Source of the DNA: UBA4093 sp036676455
GTDB lineage: Bacteria > Cyanobacteriota > Sericytochromatia > S15B-MN24 > UBA4093
Reading direction: 5' to 3'
DNA: 64,000 bases
Assembly: GCA_036676455.1 (NCBI GenBank)
Contig: JAKFCW010000116.1
Coordinates: 1-64,000 of the forward strand
Shown here: one piece after another, positions 25,483 to 34,229 of the stretch
How the letters are laid out: every line of letters begins with the position of its first letter
Position numbering within the stretch: position 1 is the stretch's first letter
Program-made: the position numbers and the translations under genes
The notes under the pieces: generated by a model
Database searches by the model: none
What the model saw: the letters and a program-made list of their open reading frames with translations, nothing else
Told to the model about the DNA's origin: nothing

Positions 25483-26643
25483 ATGTTCCGCATCTCCCAC
25501 TACATGCAAGAACTGCACCAGCCCAAGCCCCTCGGCCCCAAGCGCAATCCTTCGGGCCCCGTGGTGATCTGGAACCTGACCCGCCGTTGCAACCTGGCCT
25601 GCAAGCACTGCTACGCCATCTCCTCCAACCGCGAGTTCCCCGGCGAGCTATCCACCGACGAGATCACCCACGTCATGGACGACCTGCGCGCCTTCGGCGT
25701 CCCGGTCCTGATCCTCTCGGGCGGTGAACCCCTCTTGCATCCCGACATTTTCGCGATCAGCCGCCACGCCAAGGAGCGCGGGTTCTACGTCTCGCTGTCC
25801 ACCAACGGAACGCTCATCGACGCGGACAACGTCGAGGCCATCGCCGAGGCCCGCTACGACTACGTGGGCATCAGCCTGGACGGCATCCGTGAAACCCACG
25901 ACCAGTTCCGCCGCAAGCAAGGAGCTTTCGAGGCCTCCCTCGGAGGGATCCGACTCTGCCAGGAGCGCGGCATCCGCATGGGAGTCCGCTTCACCCTCAC
26001 CGAGGGCAACGCCCAGGACCTCAGCGCCCTGCTGGCTCTCGTCGAGCAGGAGAACATCGGCAAGTTCTACCTCTCCCACCTCAACTACGCCGGCCGCGGC
26101 AACGTCAACCGCAAGGAGGACGCCTTCTTCGCCACCACCCGCGAGGCCATGGACCTCCTCTTCGAGACCGCCTGGCGCCATGTGCAGGAAGGCCGCCAGA
26201 CCGAGTTCGTCACCGGCAACAACGACGCCGACGCCGTCTACCTGCTGAACTGGGCCCAGAAGCGCTTCAGCGCCGAGCGCGTCGCCCACCTCCGCGCCAA
26301 GCTCACCCAGTGGGGCGGCAACTCCACGGGAGTCAACGTCGCCAACATCGACAACCTCGGCAACGTCCACCCCGACACCATGTGGGGAGAGGTCACCCTG
26401 GGCAACGTCCGCGAACAGCCCTTCTCGGAGATCTGGAAGAACGCGTCCACCCCCCTGATGACCGGCCTCAGGGCGCAGCCCCGTCCCGTCACCGGGCGCT
26501 GCCGGGCCTGCGCGTACTTCGACGTCTGCGGCGGCAACACGCGCGTGCGCGCCCTTCAACTCACCGGGGACCCCTGGGCCGAGGATCCCGGCTGCTACCT
26601 GAGCGACGACGAGATCGGGCTCGCCGCGCCGGCTTTGACGTAG
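25483..26643 (+). CDS. nirJ: radical SAM heme d1 biosynthesis enzyme NirJ
   Basis: Removes two propionate side chains and adds the oxo groups in heme d1 synthesis. 386 residues; the SAM [4Fe-4S] motif CNLACKHCYA lies near residue 36, ILSGGEPLLHPDIF follows, and the C-terminal SPASM-like region has CRACAYFDVCGGNTRVRA and a final PGC. Length and both Cys regions are complete. 11 bases after nirH with its own ribosome site (AAAGGA). Confidence 0.95.
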   Translation: MFRISHYMQELHQPKPLGPKRNPSGPVVIWNLTRRCNLACKHCYAISSNREFPGELSTDEITHVMDDLRAFGVPVLILSGGEPLLHPDIFAISRHAKERGFYVSLSTNGTLIDADNVEAIAEARYDYVGISLDGIRETHDQFRRKQGAFEASLGGIRLCQERGIRMGVRFTLTEGNAQDLSALLALVEQENIGKFYLSHLNYAGRGNVNRKEDAFFATTREAMDLLFETAWRHVQEGRQTEFVTGNNDADAVYLLNWAQKRFSAERVAHLRAKLTQWGGNSTGVNVANIDNLGNVHPDTMWGEVTLGNVREQPFSEIWKNASTPLMTGLRAQPRPVTGRCRACAYFDVCGGNTRVRALQLTGDPWAEDPGCYLSDDEIGLAAPALT

Positions 26644-26651
26644 GAGGAGTC

Positions 26652-28220
26652 ATGAGCATCCTGTTCCCCGCCACCCTCGGCCTCCTGACCCTGGCCGCCG
26701 CGGCCGCCCCGCAACCCGCCATGCCAAGCGCCAAAGCTCCGAACGCGCAGGCTCTCTACCAGCAGAACTGTGCCTCTTGCCACGGATCCGACCGCCTGGG
26801 AGGCATGGGGCCCGCCCTGCTTCCCGAGAATCTCGAGCGCCTGCGCCGCCCCGAGGCCCTCAAGGTGATCGGCCAGGGCCGGCCGGCCACCCAGATGCCC
26901 GGCTTCTCGGAGCAGCTCTCCGAGACCGAGATCAAGGCCCTGGCGGATTTCGTCTACACCGCGCCGGCCGCCATGCCCACCTGGAACCACGCCGAGATCC
27001 GCGCCTCACGGCTGGTCCACTACCCCGAGCGCCTTCCGGACAAGCCTCGCTTCAGCGCCGACCCCCAGAAGCTCTTCATCGTCGTCGAGCTGGGCGATCA
27101 CCATGCCACCCTCCTGGATGGCGAGAAGTTCGAGCCCCTGGATCGCTTCCAGACCCGCTTCGCCTTGCACGGCGGGCCCAAGTTCTCGCCCGACGGGCGC
27201 TTCGTGTACTTCGCCTCGCGCGACGGCTGGATTGCCAAGTACGACATCTATAACATGAAGACCACCCACGAGATCCGCGCGGGCATCAACACCCGCAACC
27301 TGGCGGTCTCCGACGACGGCAAGTACGTCCTGGTGGGCAACTACCTGCCCCATACCCTGGTCATCCTGGACGCCGAAGACCTCTCGCTCATGAAGGTCAT
27401 CCCCGTCAAAACCGCTGACGGCAAGTCCTCGCGGGTCAGCGCCGTCTACCAGGCAGCGCCGCGCAAGAGCTTCGTGGTGGCCCTCAAGGACGCCCCGGAG
27501 GTCTGGGAGATCCCTTACGCCGTGCCCGCCAAGAAGAAGTCATGGGTGCATGATCACGGTCCCAATTCCGGCGAGATGCTCGTGGGCTCGCAGACCTTCC
27601 GGCCGCGCGTCATCCCGGTCGAGGACTACCTCGACGACTTTTTCTTCGATCAGCCCTACCGGCACCTGATCGGAGCCTCGCGGCAGGGGCACCAGGGACA
27701 GGTCATCGACCTCGACTCGGGCAAGAAGGTCGCCAACATCGATCTGCCCGGCATGCCTCACCTGGGCTCGGGCATCACCTGGGACCTGGACGGCCGCCCC
27801 GTCATGGCCACCCCCAACCTCAAGGACTGGGTCGTGAGCATCATCGACATGCGCACCTGGAAGACCATCAAGCAGATCCCGACCATGGGGCCGGGCTTCT
27901 TCATGCGCAGCCACGAGGAGACGCCCTACGCCTGGGTGGACGGGATGAACGGGCCGAACAAGGACACCATGGTCGTCATCGACAAGCAGAAGCTGGAGGT
28001 CAAGGCCCGCCTGCAGCCCGCGCCCGGCAAGACCGCGAGCCATGTCGAGTTCACCGCGGACGGGCGCCATGCCCTGGTCAGCATCTGGGAGCAGGACGGC
28101 GCGCTCGTCGTCTACGACGCGCAGACCCTTAAAGAAGTGAAGCGCTTGCCCATGAAGAAGCCTTCGGGCAAGTACAACGTCTACAACAAGACCACCCGCT
28201 CGGCCGGGACCAGCCACTAG
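26652..28220 (+). CDS. nirN: NirN, cd1-type cytochrome of heme d1 maturation
   Basis: 522 residues: signal peptide (about 1-20), cytochrome c domain with CASCHG (about residue 43) and an eight-bladed d1-binding propeller related to NirS. NirN is reported to carry out the last dehydrogenation of dihydro-heme d1 and pass d1 to NirS. It lacks the YWPPQYVIMDG segment of NirS and has the NirN-type NYLPHTLVILD and DEEYLDDFFFD-like region (VEDYLDDFFFDQPYRHL). ATG 26652 follows AGGAGG. Confidence 0.9.
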   Translation: MSILFPATLGLLTLAAAAAPQPAMPSAKAPNAQALYQQNCASCHGSDRLGGMGPALLPENLERLRRPEALKVIGQGRPATQMPGFSEQLSETEIKALADFVYTAPAAMPTWNHAEIRASRLVHYPERLPDKPRFSADPQKLFIVVELGDHHATLLDGEKFEPLDRFQTRFALHGGPKFSPDGRFVYFASRDGWIAKYDIYNMKTTHEIRAGINTRNLAVSDDGKYVLVGNYLPHTLVILDAEDLSLMKVIPVKTADGKSSRVSAVYQAAPRKSFVVALKDAPEVWEIPYAVPAKKKSWVHDHGPNSGEMLVGSQTFRPRVIPVEDYLDDFFFDQPYRHLIGASRQGHQGQVIDLDSGKKVANIDLPGMPHLGSGITWDLDGRPVMATPNLKDWVVSIIDMRTWKTIKQIPTMGPGFFMRSHEETPYAWVDGMNGPNKDTMVVIDKQKLEVKARLQPAPGKTASHVEFTADGRHALVSIWEQDGALVVYDAQTLKEVKRLPMKKPSGKYNVYNKTTRSAGTSH

Positions 28221-28230
28221 AGGAGAGACC

Positions 28231-28887
28231 ATGAGCCTTTTCACCATCAACCTGCTCGTCGAAGGCTGGCCGTGCCTGGTCGTCGGGGCCGGGAAGATCG
28301 CGCTGCCCAAGGCGCAGCGGCTGATCGCTTGCGGCGCGGCCGTGACCATCGTCGCCCCCGACGCGCCGGAAAGCCTCGAGGGGGCAGTGATCGTTCGCCG
28401 CGAGGTCCAGCCCTCGGACCTCGACGGGATGAAGCTCGCCATCTTCGGCACGCACGACAAGGAGCTCAACCGGCGCTACTATGTCGAGGCGGCCTCGCGC
28501 GGCATCCTGGCCGCGGCGGTCGACGATCTGGAGGGAGCGGACTTCTACATGCCCGCCATCCTGCGCCGGGGCGACCTCGAGGTGGCCGTCTCCAGCTCCG
28601 GGAAGGGGCCCGCGTTCTCGGTCTGGGTCCGCGATCGCCTGGCGGAATTCCTCGACGACTCCTACGGCCAGGCCCTCGACTGGTTTGCGCAGCTTCGCCG
28701 GACCCGCCTGAGGGACTGGCCCCTGGGCGCGCGCACGCGAGCCTTCAGGGCGCTCCTTAGCCAGGACTTCATGTCGAGCTTCCGGGACGGGCGCGTCGCT
28801 GAGTGGGACGCCGCCTCCGAGGAGATCCTGCGGGGCGTCGAGGCGACCTCGACGGGCGCGGGCGCGTCGAGCGGCGCGCCGGTTTAG
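28231..28887 (+). CDS. precorrin-2 dehydrogenase / siroheme synthase N-terminal type
   Basis: 218-residue NAD-dependent dehydrogenase of the CysG-N/SirC/Met8 type: Rossmann start CLVVGAGKIALPKAQRLI, then VDDLEGADFYMPAILRRGDLEVAVSSSGKGP, the family core with an Asp in the catalytic position (VDD). It would turn precorrin-2 from NirE into sirohydrochlorin, and in some relatives also inserts iron, filling the step missing between nirE and nirDLGH. The last 4 bases overlap the convergent norD end. Confidence 0.82.
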   Translation: MSLFTINLLVEGWPCLVVGAGKIALPKAQRLIACGAAVTIVAPDAPESLEGAVIVRREVQPSDLDGMKLAIFGTHDKELNRRYYVEAASRGILAAAVDDLEGADFYMPAILRRGDLEVAVSSSGKGPAFSVWVRDRLAEFLDDSYGQALDWFAQLRRTRLRDWPLGARTRAFRALLSQDFMSSFRDGRVAEWDAASEEILRGVEATSTGAGASSGAPV

Positions 28888-30692
28888 CGCCGCATCAGCC
28901 GGATGAAGAAGGCTCCGAGGGCCTCGGGGAGATCCCCGGGGTGCTTCAGAATCGCGAAGCGCTGGCTTCCCAGCATCTGAGGCAGGTAATCGCGGGCTTG
29001 AGAATCGATGGCCAGGGCGTGCATGTGGACGCCCTGGCTTTCGGCCTCCCGGATGGCCTGGCGGATGTCGCCCACGCCGTAGCGGCCCTCGTAGCGGTCG
29101 AAGTCACTGGGCTTGCCGTCGCTGAGGACGAGCAGCACCCGGTGCTTGGCCTTGGTCTTGAGCAGCTGGCGGGTGGCGTGCCGCAGCGCGGGGCCGATGC
29201 GCGTGTAGCCCATGGGCTCGAGCGCTCCGATGGCGGCCTTGAGCGGAGCCCAGGGCTCGTCGAAACGCTTGAGGGTCTGGTAGTGGACCTGGTTGCGGGT
29301 ATGGCTGAAGAAGCCCGCCACCTCGACCTGATCGCCGTAGTGCGCGAAGACCTCCGAGAGCACCAGCAGCGAGTCCTTGGAAACGTCGAGGACGCGCTTC
29401 CCCTCGACATGCGCGTCGGTGGAGAGGCTGAGGTCCACCAGGACCAGCACGGCCAGATCGCGGCGCCGGCGCCGGCGATCCAGGTAGAGGTTCGACAGGG
29501 GCGGTTCGTTGAGGTTCAGGCGCACTCGGTTCTCGATGGCGGCGTCGAGGTCGACCTCGGGGCCGTCCGGCTGGCGGCGCAGCTGCTCGGTCGCGCTGAT
29601 GACCTTCTCGAGGGTCTTGCGCAGGTGACGGATGGTCTCGGCCAGCTCCGGCAGGCGCTCGGCTGCCCACTCGGGATCGCGGGCGTCTAACTTGCCGGGG
29701 AACACCCGGCACCAGCCCTTGCGGTAGGCTCGCTTGGCGGGGTCCCATTCATCGTAGGGAATGCCACCCGTGGCCTCGCCGGCCATGTCTCCGATGCCGT
29801 CGGTCATGAGCAGCTCGGCCCGGTAGACCGAATGGACGGTCTCGTCGACGCGGATGACCTCGGTCAGCTTCAATTCCTGCATGGCTTCGAGCTGGTCGTC
29901 GAGCTGATCCTCGCCGTCGAAGTCGCGGGCCAGGCCCTTGTACTCGTCGAGGGTCTCGACCTTCTCGAAGTTGTGCATGAGGGTGTTGGCTTCCTGGTCC
30001 TCCTTGTCGACGGTGGTGCGCGACACGGACTCCTGGATGGGAGCCTCGGCCTCGCTGCCATCGATGGCCTCGGGGGTGGCCGCAGTGGCGTCGCCGGGCG
30101 CGAGCAGGGCATCGGGGCGCGCGAGGAAGCGGAAGGCCAGGGCGGGGGTCGCCTCGGGGTCACGCGCGCGGCGCGCGGCCTCGGCGTCGCGATGCAGAGC
30201 CAGCTCCGCGTGGAGGCCCGGGTAGCCGAGCAGCACGCCGTCGGCCCAGGCCGCCGGGTCGGTGGGGGGCTGGCGATCACCCCCGCCATGGAACCCCAGG
30301 CGCGCGGCCTCGGCCAAGATGACGGTCAAGAACAAGAGGACCCGGCGGTTGTCGGATTCCTCCTCGAACCACGCGGCTTGCGAAGGCAGGAGCAGGTGGC
30401 GGCCATCGGTCCCCGGAAGCGCGGTCGTGGGCCGAAGAAGCAGGGGCAATCCCGATAGGGCGCGCGCCAGGGTTTGCAGGCGCTCGCGCGTCTCGTCCAG
30501 GGAGGCTGCGGCCTGCTGGCGGCGGCGCTCGGCGGGATCGCGCGAGACCCATTTCAAGGCCTTGTGCACGCCCTGCCAGATCAAGAACTGCAGGTCGAAA
30601 TCCAGGATCTTGCCCAGGCCGGTTGCGGCGGCCTCTTCGGGGACGAAGCCCGGCTTCTCGGGGCGTTTGCCGTTGCGCTCGCGCTTGATCAT
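28884..30692 (-). CDS. norD: NorD, von Willebrand A-domain activator of NO reductase
   Basis: 602 residues. The C-terminal third is a vWA domain with the MIDAS motif VDLSLSTD, a Thr in GYTRIGPAL, and the SDGKPSD strand end. The N-terminal half is helical and acidic. NorD works with the AAA+ protein NorQ to insert the non-heme iron into NorB. ATG 30692 overlaps the end of norQ by ribosome-site distance (stop codon and start within 6 bases). Convergent 4-base overlap with the dehydrogenase gene and no terminator between. Confidence 0.9.
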   Translation of the reverse strand: MIKRERNGKRPEKPGFVPEEAAATGLGKILDFDLQFLIWQGVHKALKWVSRDPAERRRQQAAASLDETRERLQTLARALSGLPLLLRPTTALPGTDGRHLLLPSQAAWFEEESDNRRVLLFLTVILAEAARLGFHGGGDRQPPTDPAAWADGVLLGYPGLHAELALHRDAEAARRARDPEATPALAFRFLARPDALLAPGDATAATPEAIDGSEAEAPIQESVSRTTVDKEDQEANTLMHNFEKVETLDEYKGLARDFDGEDQLDDQLEAMQELKLTEVIRVDETVHSVYRAELLMTDGIGDMAGEATGGIPYDEWDPAKRAYRKGWCRVFPGKLDARDPEWAAERLPELAETIRHLRKTLEKVISATEQLRRQPDGPEVDLDAAIENRVRLNLNEPPLSNLYLDRRRRRRDLAVLVLVDLSLSTDAHVEGKRVLDVSKDSLLVLSEVFAHYGDQVEVAGFFSHTRNQVHYQTLKRFDEPWAPLKAAIGALEPMGYTRIGPALRHATRQLLKTKAKHRVLLVLSDGKPSDFDRYEGRYGVGDIRQAIREAESQGVHMHALAIDSQARDYLPQMLGSQRFAILKHPGDLPEALGAFFIRLMRR

Positions 30693-30694
30693 GG

Positions 30695-31477
30695 CTAGAA
30701 GTGGAGGTTGGCGAGATCTTGCAGGCTCTGGGCGATCTCCGGGTCGTCCGTGAGGGCGTTGACCACGGCGATCTGGCAGGCCAGGCGGGGCGGCATGCCG
30801 GCCTGCATGAGCTTGGCGGCTCCGACCAGCAGGCGCGTGGAGGGCGCCTCGCTGAGTCCCAGGTGCTTGAGGTTGCGAATCTTGCCGGCGAGCTTGACGA
30901 GTTGCTTGGCGCGATCGGCGGCGAGGCCCGACTCGGCGACCACGATCTCGGCTTCGACCTCGGGCTCGGGGTAGGTGAAGTCCACGGCCAGGAAGCGCTG
31001 ACGAGTCGAGGGCTTCAACTCCTTGAAGCCGAGCTGGTAGCCCGGGTTGTAGGAGACGATCAGCATGAACTCGGCGGGTGCGAGCAGTTCCTCGTTGAGG
31101 CGGTCGAGCATGAGGCGGCGGCGGTGGTCGGTCAGGGAGTGGATGACGACGAGGGTGTCGGCACGGGCTTCCAGGAACTCGTCGAGGTAGACGATGGCGC
31201 CTTCGCGCACCGCGCGGGTCAGGGGACCGTCGCACCAGACGGTGTCGCCGCCGATGATCAGGTGGCGGCCCAGGAGGTCGGCGGCCGTGGTGTCCTCGTT
31301 GCAGGCGATGGTGATCAGAGGGCGACCGAGCCGCGCGGCCATGTGCTCGACGAAGCGGGTCTTGCCGCAGCCGGTCGGCCCCTTGAGGAGCAAGGGGAGA
31401 CGCTCGCGCCAGGCCAGCTCGCAGGTGGTGACCTCGTGGTCGATCTCGCGGTAATAGGGAGTCTCTAGGGTGGGCAT
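30695..31477 (-). CDS. norQ: NorQ, MoxR-type AAA+ ATPase
   Basis: 260 residues with Walker A GPTGCGKTRFVEH (about residue 34), Walker B IVYLDEFLEA, sensor 1 LIVSYNPGY and the C-terminal helical lid. NorQ/NirQ proteins chaperone cofactor insertion into NO reductase together with NorD. Lies after norB with a stem-loop between (31496-31527). Confidence 0.93.
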   Translation of the reverse strand: MPTLETPYYREIDHEVTTCELAWRERLPLLLKGPTGCGKTRFVEHMAARLGRPLITIACNEDTTAADLLGRHLIIGGDTVWCDGPLTRAVREGAIVYLDEFLEARADTLVVIHSLTDHRRRLMLDRLNEELLAPAEFMLIVSYNPGYQLGFKELKPSTRQRFLAVDFTYPEPEVEAEIVVAESGLAADRAKQLVKLAGKIRNLKHLGLSEAPSTRLLVGAAKLMQAGMPPRLACQIAVVNALTDDPEIAQSLQDLANLHF

Positions 31478-31495
31478 GGTCCCCTCCTTATTGAA

Positions 31496-31527
31496 TAGGG
31501 CCGGACCCCTGTCGGGATCCGGCCCTA
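31496..31527 (-). other. intercistronic stem-loop between norB and norQ
   Basis: TAGGGCCGGA and TCCGGCCCTA form a perfect 10-pair stem with a 12-base loop. No T-run follows on the minus strand and the norQ ribosome site comes right after, so an mRNA-processing or expression-balancing role is more likely than termination. Confidence 0.5.
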
Positions 31528-31531
31528 GGAC

Positions 31532-32908
31532 TTACGGGTTGAGGGCCTCGGATCCCGAGAGCGAGCCGTGGGGGCGCGTCTTGGTAACCGCAACGGGCCT
31601 GCCGTACCGGAAGAACTGGACGATGAAGCAGAGGATGCCCAGCGCGAAGAGCGAGGCGGCGAGCACCAGGCCCAGGAAGTGCGGGTGCAATTCCTTCTGA
31701 ACCAGCAGGAAGTCCATGCCGGCCTTGCGCTCCAGGTAGACCTGGGTGATGCCGGCAACGGCGAAGGAGAGGGTCATCGCCGAGATACCGATGTTGGCCG
31801 ACCAGAAGGACCATTTCTCCATCGGGGAGTCGTAGAGCTTGCGGCCGGTCATCAGGGGCATGGCGTAGGTGATGATGCCGAGGACGATCATCGCGTAGGC
31901 GCCCCAGAAGGCCAGGTGGCCGTGCATGGCGGTGACGAGGGTGCCGTGGGTCCACATGTTGACCTGGGGCAGGGTATGGGCGAAGCCGAGGAAGCCCGCG
32001 CCGACGAAGGACATCACGGCGCAGCCCAGGGTCCAGGTGAGGGCGCTCTTGTTGGGGTGGTTAGCGCCGCCCTTCTTAGCCATGGTGAGGGCCCAGAGCG
32101 CCATGCCGAGGAAGGCCAGGGGTTCGAGGGCGCCGAAGATGCCGCCGATCATCAGCCAGTACTTGGGGGCGCCGATGTAGTAGTAGTGGTGGCCCGTGCC
32201 GAGGATGCCCGAAAGGAACGTGATGCCGACGATGACGTAGAGCCACTTCTCGATGATCTCGCGGTCGATGCCCGTGAGCTTGATCAGGAGGTAGGCGAGC
32301 ATGCCGCCCATGATGAGCTCCCAGACGCCTTCCACCCAGAGGTGGACGACCCACCAGCGGAAGTAGGAGTCGAGGGTCTGGTGGTCGAAGGTGATCATGC
32401 CGGGCAGGTACAGCAGGGCCGCCGAGAAGAGGCCGCCGTACAGCACGATGCCGGTGGTCGAGAAGCGCGGGGCCTTCCAGATGGTCATGCCGGTGTTGAA
32501 GAGGAAGGTCAGGACGTTGACCACCACGAGGTAGTCCAGGGGGCGCGGGATCTCGAGGAACTTCCGGCCTTCCCAGATGTTCATGTGGTACCCGGCGAGG
32601 GCGATCACGCCGACTGCCAGGAAGGTAACCAACTGAACATAGGCCAACGGAACCGAGAAGAGCTCGCGGTCGGCTTCTTCAGGAATGATGAAGTATGCGG
32701 CGCCCATGAAGCCCAGCAGCAGCCAGACGACGAGCAGGTTGGTGTGGACCGCGCGGGCGGTGTTGAAGGGAATCCACTGGTGAAGGACGTCGTAGCCCAT
32801 GTGGGCGAAGCCCATGATGAAGCCGTAGACGATCTGCAGGCCGAGCAGGAGGATGGCCGACAGGAAGAACCAGTAGGAGACCTTTTGGGATTCGAACTTG
32901 ATGGACAT
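31532..32908 (-). CDS. norB: cytochrome c-dependent nitric oxide reductase, catalytic subunit
   Basis: Reduces 2 NO to N2O. 458 residues, 12 helices. Heme ligand His in HTNLLVVWLLLGFMGAAYF; Fe(B) ligands in WWVVHLWVEGVWE (His plus the conserved Glu residues), GTGHHYYYIG (two His) and TAMHGHLAFWG (heme b and b3 ligands). No N-terminal quinol-type extension, in contrast to the protein at 42376. AGGAGG before the start. Directly after norC. Confidence 0.96.
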   Translation of the reverse strand: MSIKFESQKVSYWFFLSAILLLGLQIVYGFIMGFAHMGYDVLHQWIPFNTARAVHTNLLVVWLLLGFMGAAYFIIPEEADRELFSVPLAYVQLVTFLAVGVIALAGYHMNIWEGRKFLEIPRPLDYLVVVNVLTFLFNTGMTIWKAPRFSTTGIVLYGGLFSAALLYLPGMITFDHQTLDSYFRWWVVHLWVEGVWELIMGGMLAYLLIKLTGIDREIIEKWLYVIVGITFLSGILGTGHHYYYIGAPKYWLMIGGIFGALEPLAFLGMALWALTMAKKGGANHPNKSALTWTLGCAVMSFVGAGFLGFAHTLPQVNMWTHGTLVTAMHGHLAFWGAYAMIVLGIITYAMPLMTGRKLYDSPMEKWSFWSANIGISAMTLSFAVAGITQVYLERKAGMDFLLVQKELHPHFLGLVLAASLFALGILCFIVQFFRYGRPVAVTKTRPHGSLSGSEALNP

Positions 32909-32919
32909 GAGGGGCCCTC

Positions 32920-33624
32920 CTAGCGCAGCCCGGCCAGATAACTGGCCAGCTCGGTCTTCACGGGTTCACTGAGGCCGAGGTTGGGCATGGCGGTTCCCGG
33001 CCGGACCTTCTGGGGATCGCCGATGAAGGCGGCGATCTCGGCTTCGGTCATGCGCGAGCCGACTCCGTCGAAACTGGGGCCAACCTTACCGCCCTGACCA
33101 CCGACCGAATGGCAGCCCATGCAGACGCTGGAGATCATCGCGGGCTTGGGAGCCGACGCGGTCTTGGCGTCCGCCGAGGCGGAAACGGGGGCGGCCGCGG
33201 CGGCCGGGGCCAGGTCGGGCTTGGCGGGGAAGCCGTTGAGGTCGATCTCGCCAATCCACTTGAAGAAAGCGATCAGGTCGGTGATCTCCTCGTCCTTCAG
33301 GTTGTACTGGGTCATCTTCCGCTCGCCGGGATACATGGCCTGCGGGTCCTTGAGGAAGATCGTCATCCACTCGGGGCCCCGGCGCTCGTAGACCTTGGTG
33401 AGCTCGGGGGCATAGTAGCCGCCTTCACCCATGATGGTGTGACAGCCCATGCAGTTGTTCTTGTCGAAGAGGTGTTTGCCGCGAATGACCGAAGCGGTCA
33501 TATTCTCGGTCTTGGATTGCTTGGGGATTTGGCGCAGCGTGTCGACGGTCAGCCAGAGGAAGATGGCCGAGAACAGGAAGGTACCGCCGACAAAGAACGC
33601 GCGTGCTTGGGATTTAGATAGCAT
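32920..33624 (-). CDS. norC: NO reductase cytochrome c subunit with an extra C-terminal cytochrome c domain
   Basis: Residues 1-140 are a normal NorC: one N-terminal helix, NCMGCHTIMGEGGYYAPELTKVYERRG (in two parts) and WIGEIDLNGFPAKPD. Then an Ala/Pro/Ser linker (about 141-165) and a second cytochrome c domain with SVCMGCHSVGGQGG and an axial Met in GTAMPNLGLS. Total 234 residues, against about 150 for standard NorC. The added domain may accept electrons directly from a periplasmic donor. Good ribosome site AAGGAG. Confidence 0.93.
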   Translation of the reverse strand: MLSKSQARAFFVGGTFLFSAIFLWLTVDTLRQIPKQSKTENMTASVIRGKHLFDKNNCMGCHTIMGEGGYYAPELTKVYERRGPEWMTIFLKDPQAMYPGERKMTQYNLKDEEITDLIAFFKWIGEIDLNGFPAKPDLAPAAAAAPVSASADAKTASAPKPAMISSVCMGCHSVGGQGGKVGPSFDGVGSRMTEAEIAAFIGDPQKVRPGTAMPNLGLSEPVKTELASYLAGLR

Positions 33625-33671
33625 CAGCTTGCTCCTTGATTAGGAAGGGGCGCATTCGTAAGTCAATCCTG

Positions 33672-33713
33672 AGTCTACCACTAGCAAGCGAGGCTTTTGT
33701 ATGAGGCAGCTTA
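33672..33713 (-). promoter_or_regulatory. Crp/Fnr-type operator and -10 of norCBQD
   Basis: On the minus strand TAAG-CTGC-CTCATA (33713-33700) is followed after 24 bases by TAGACT (33677-33672). One half-site is imperfect (CTTA for CTCA on the plus strand). Confidence 0.6.
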
Positions 33714-33736
33714 GACTGAGACACGTTCAGGCGCCC

Positions 33737-33774
33737 AAAATAAACAGGCATGCGGACGCACGTCCGCATGCCTG
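33737..33774 (-). terminator. rho-independent terminator of the cytochrome c gene
   Basis: CAGGCATGCGGACG (33745-33758) pairs perfectly with CGTCCGCATGCCTG (33761-33774); read on the minus strand it is followed by TTTATTTT. It insulates the cytochrome gene from the norC promoter. Confidence 0.85.
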
Positions 33775-33790
33775 TCTGGAAGGGGGATAA

Positions 33791-34126
33791 TTACTTGAGT
33801 TCGGCCAACGCCTCGATCATCTTAGCGCGCTTGCCGTCGTTCTTGACCGAGAAGGCCATGCTGGTGGCCGGCTTCACGGCGCTGGGATTCTTCAGCCACT
33901 TATCGAGGCTGCCCTTGTCCCACTTGGAGAAGCCGGTGCCTTCGATGCTCGGCTTCTGGCCGTAGAGGCCGAAGAGAGGGGGACCCACCAGCGTCTTCTT
34001 GGCCGGGGTGATGTCGTGGCAGCCGATGCAGGTGATGAGTTGCTTGCCCGGATCGGCGGAAGCCGGCATCGCGGCCGAGCCGAGGACGGCCGCGCCCAGG
34101 ACGAGGGCCAACATGGGTCGGATCAT
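33791..34126 (-). CDS. periplasmic class I cytochrome c
   Basis: 111 residues: signal peptide (1-22, ending ASA), heme motif CIGCHD, the LVGPPLFGLYGQKP turn typical of mitochondrial-type class I cytochromes, and an axial Met in ATSMAF. Likely electron donor to NirS, NorC or the cbb3 oxidase. ATG 34126 is preceded by AAGGAG at 6 bases. Own terminator downstream. Confidence 0.85.
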   Translation of the reverse strand: MIRPMLALVLGAAVLGSAAMPASADPGKQLITCIGCHDITPAKKTLVGPPLFGLYGQKPSIEGTGFSKWDKGSLDKWLKNPSAVKPATSMAFSVKNDGKRAKMIEALAELK

Positions 34127-34229
34127 GGGAAACTCCTTTTTTGCGTTCACGGTCGAGATAGCGGGGGCACTCTCGCCAATCTAGCGGCTAGGCCGTCCGA
34201 GAATCATCCGGGTAAACTACGGTAGAGGA

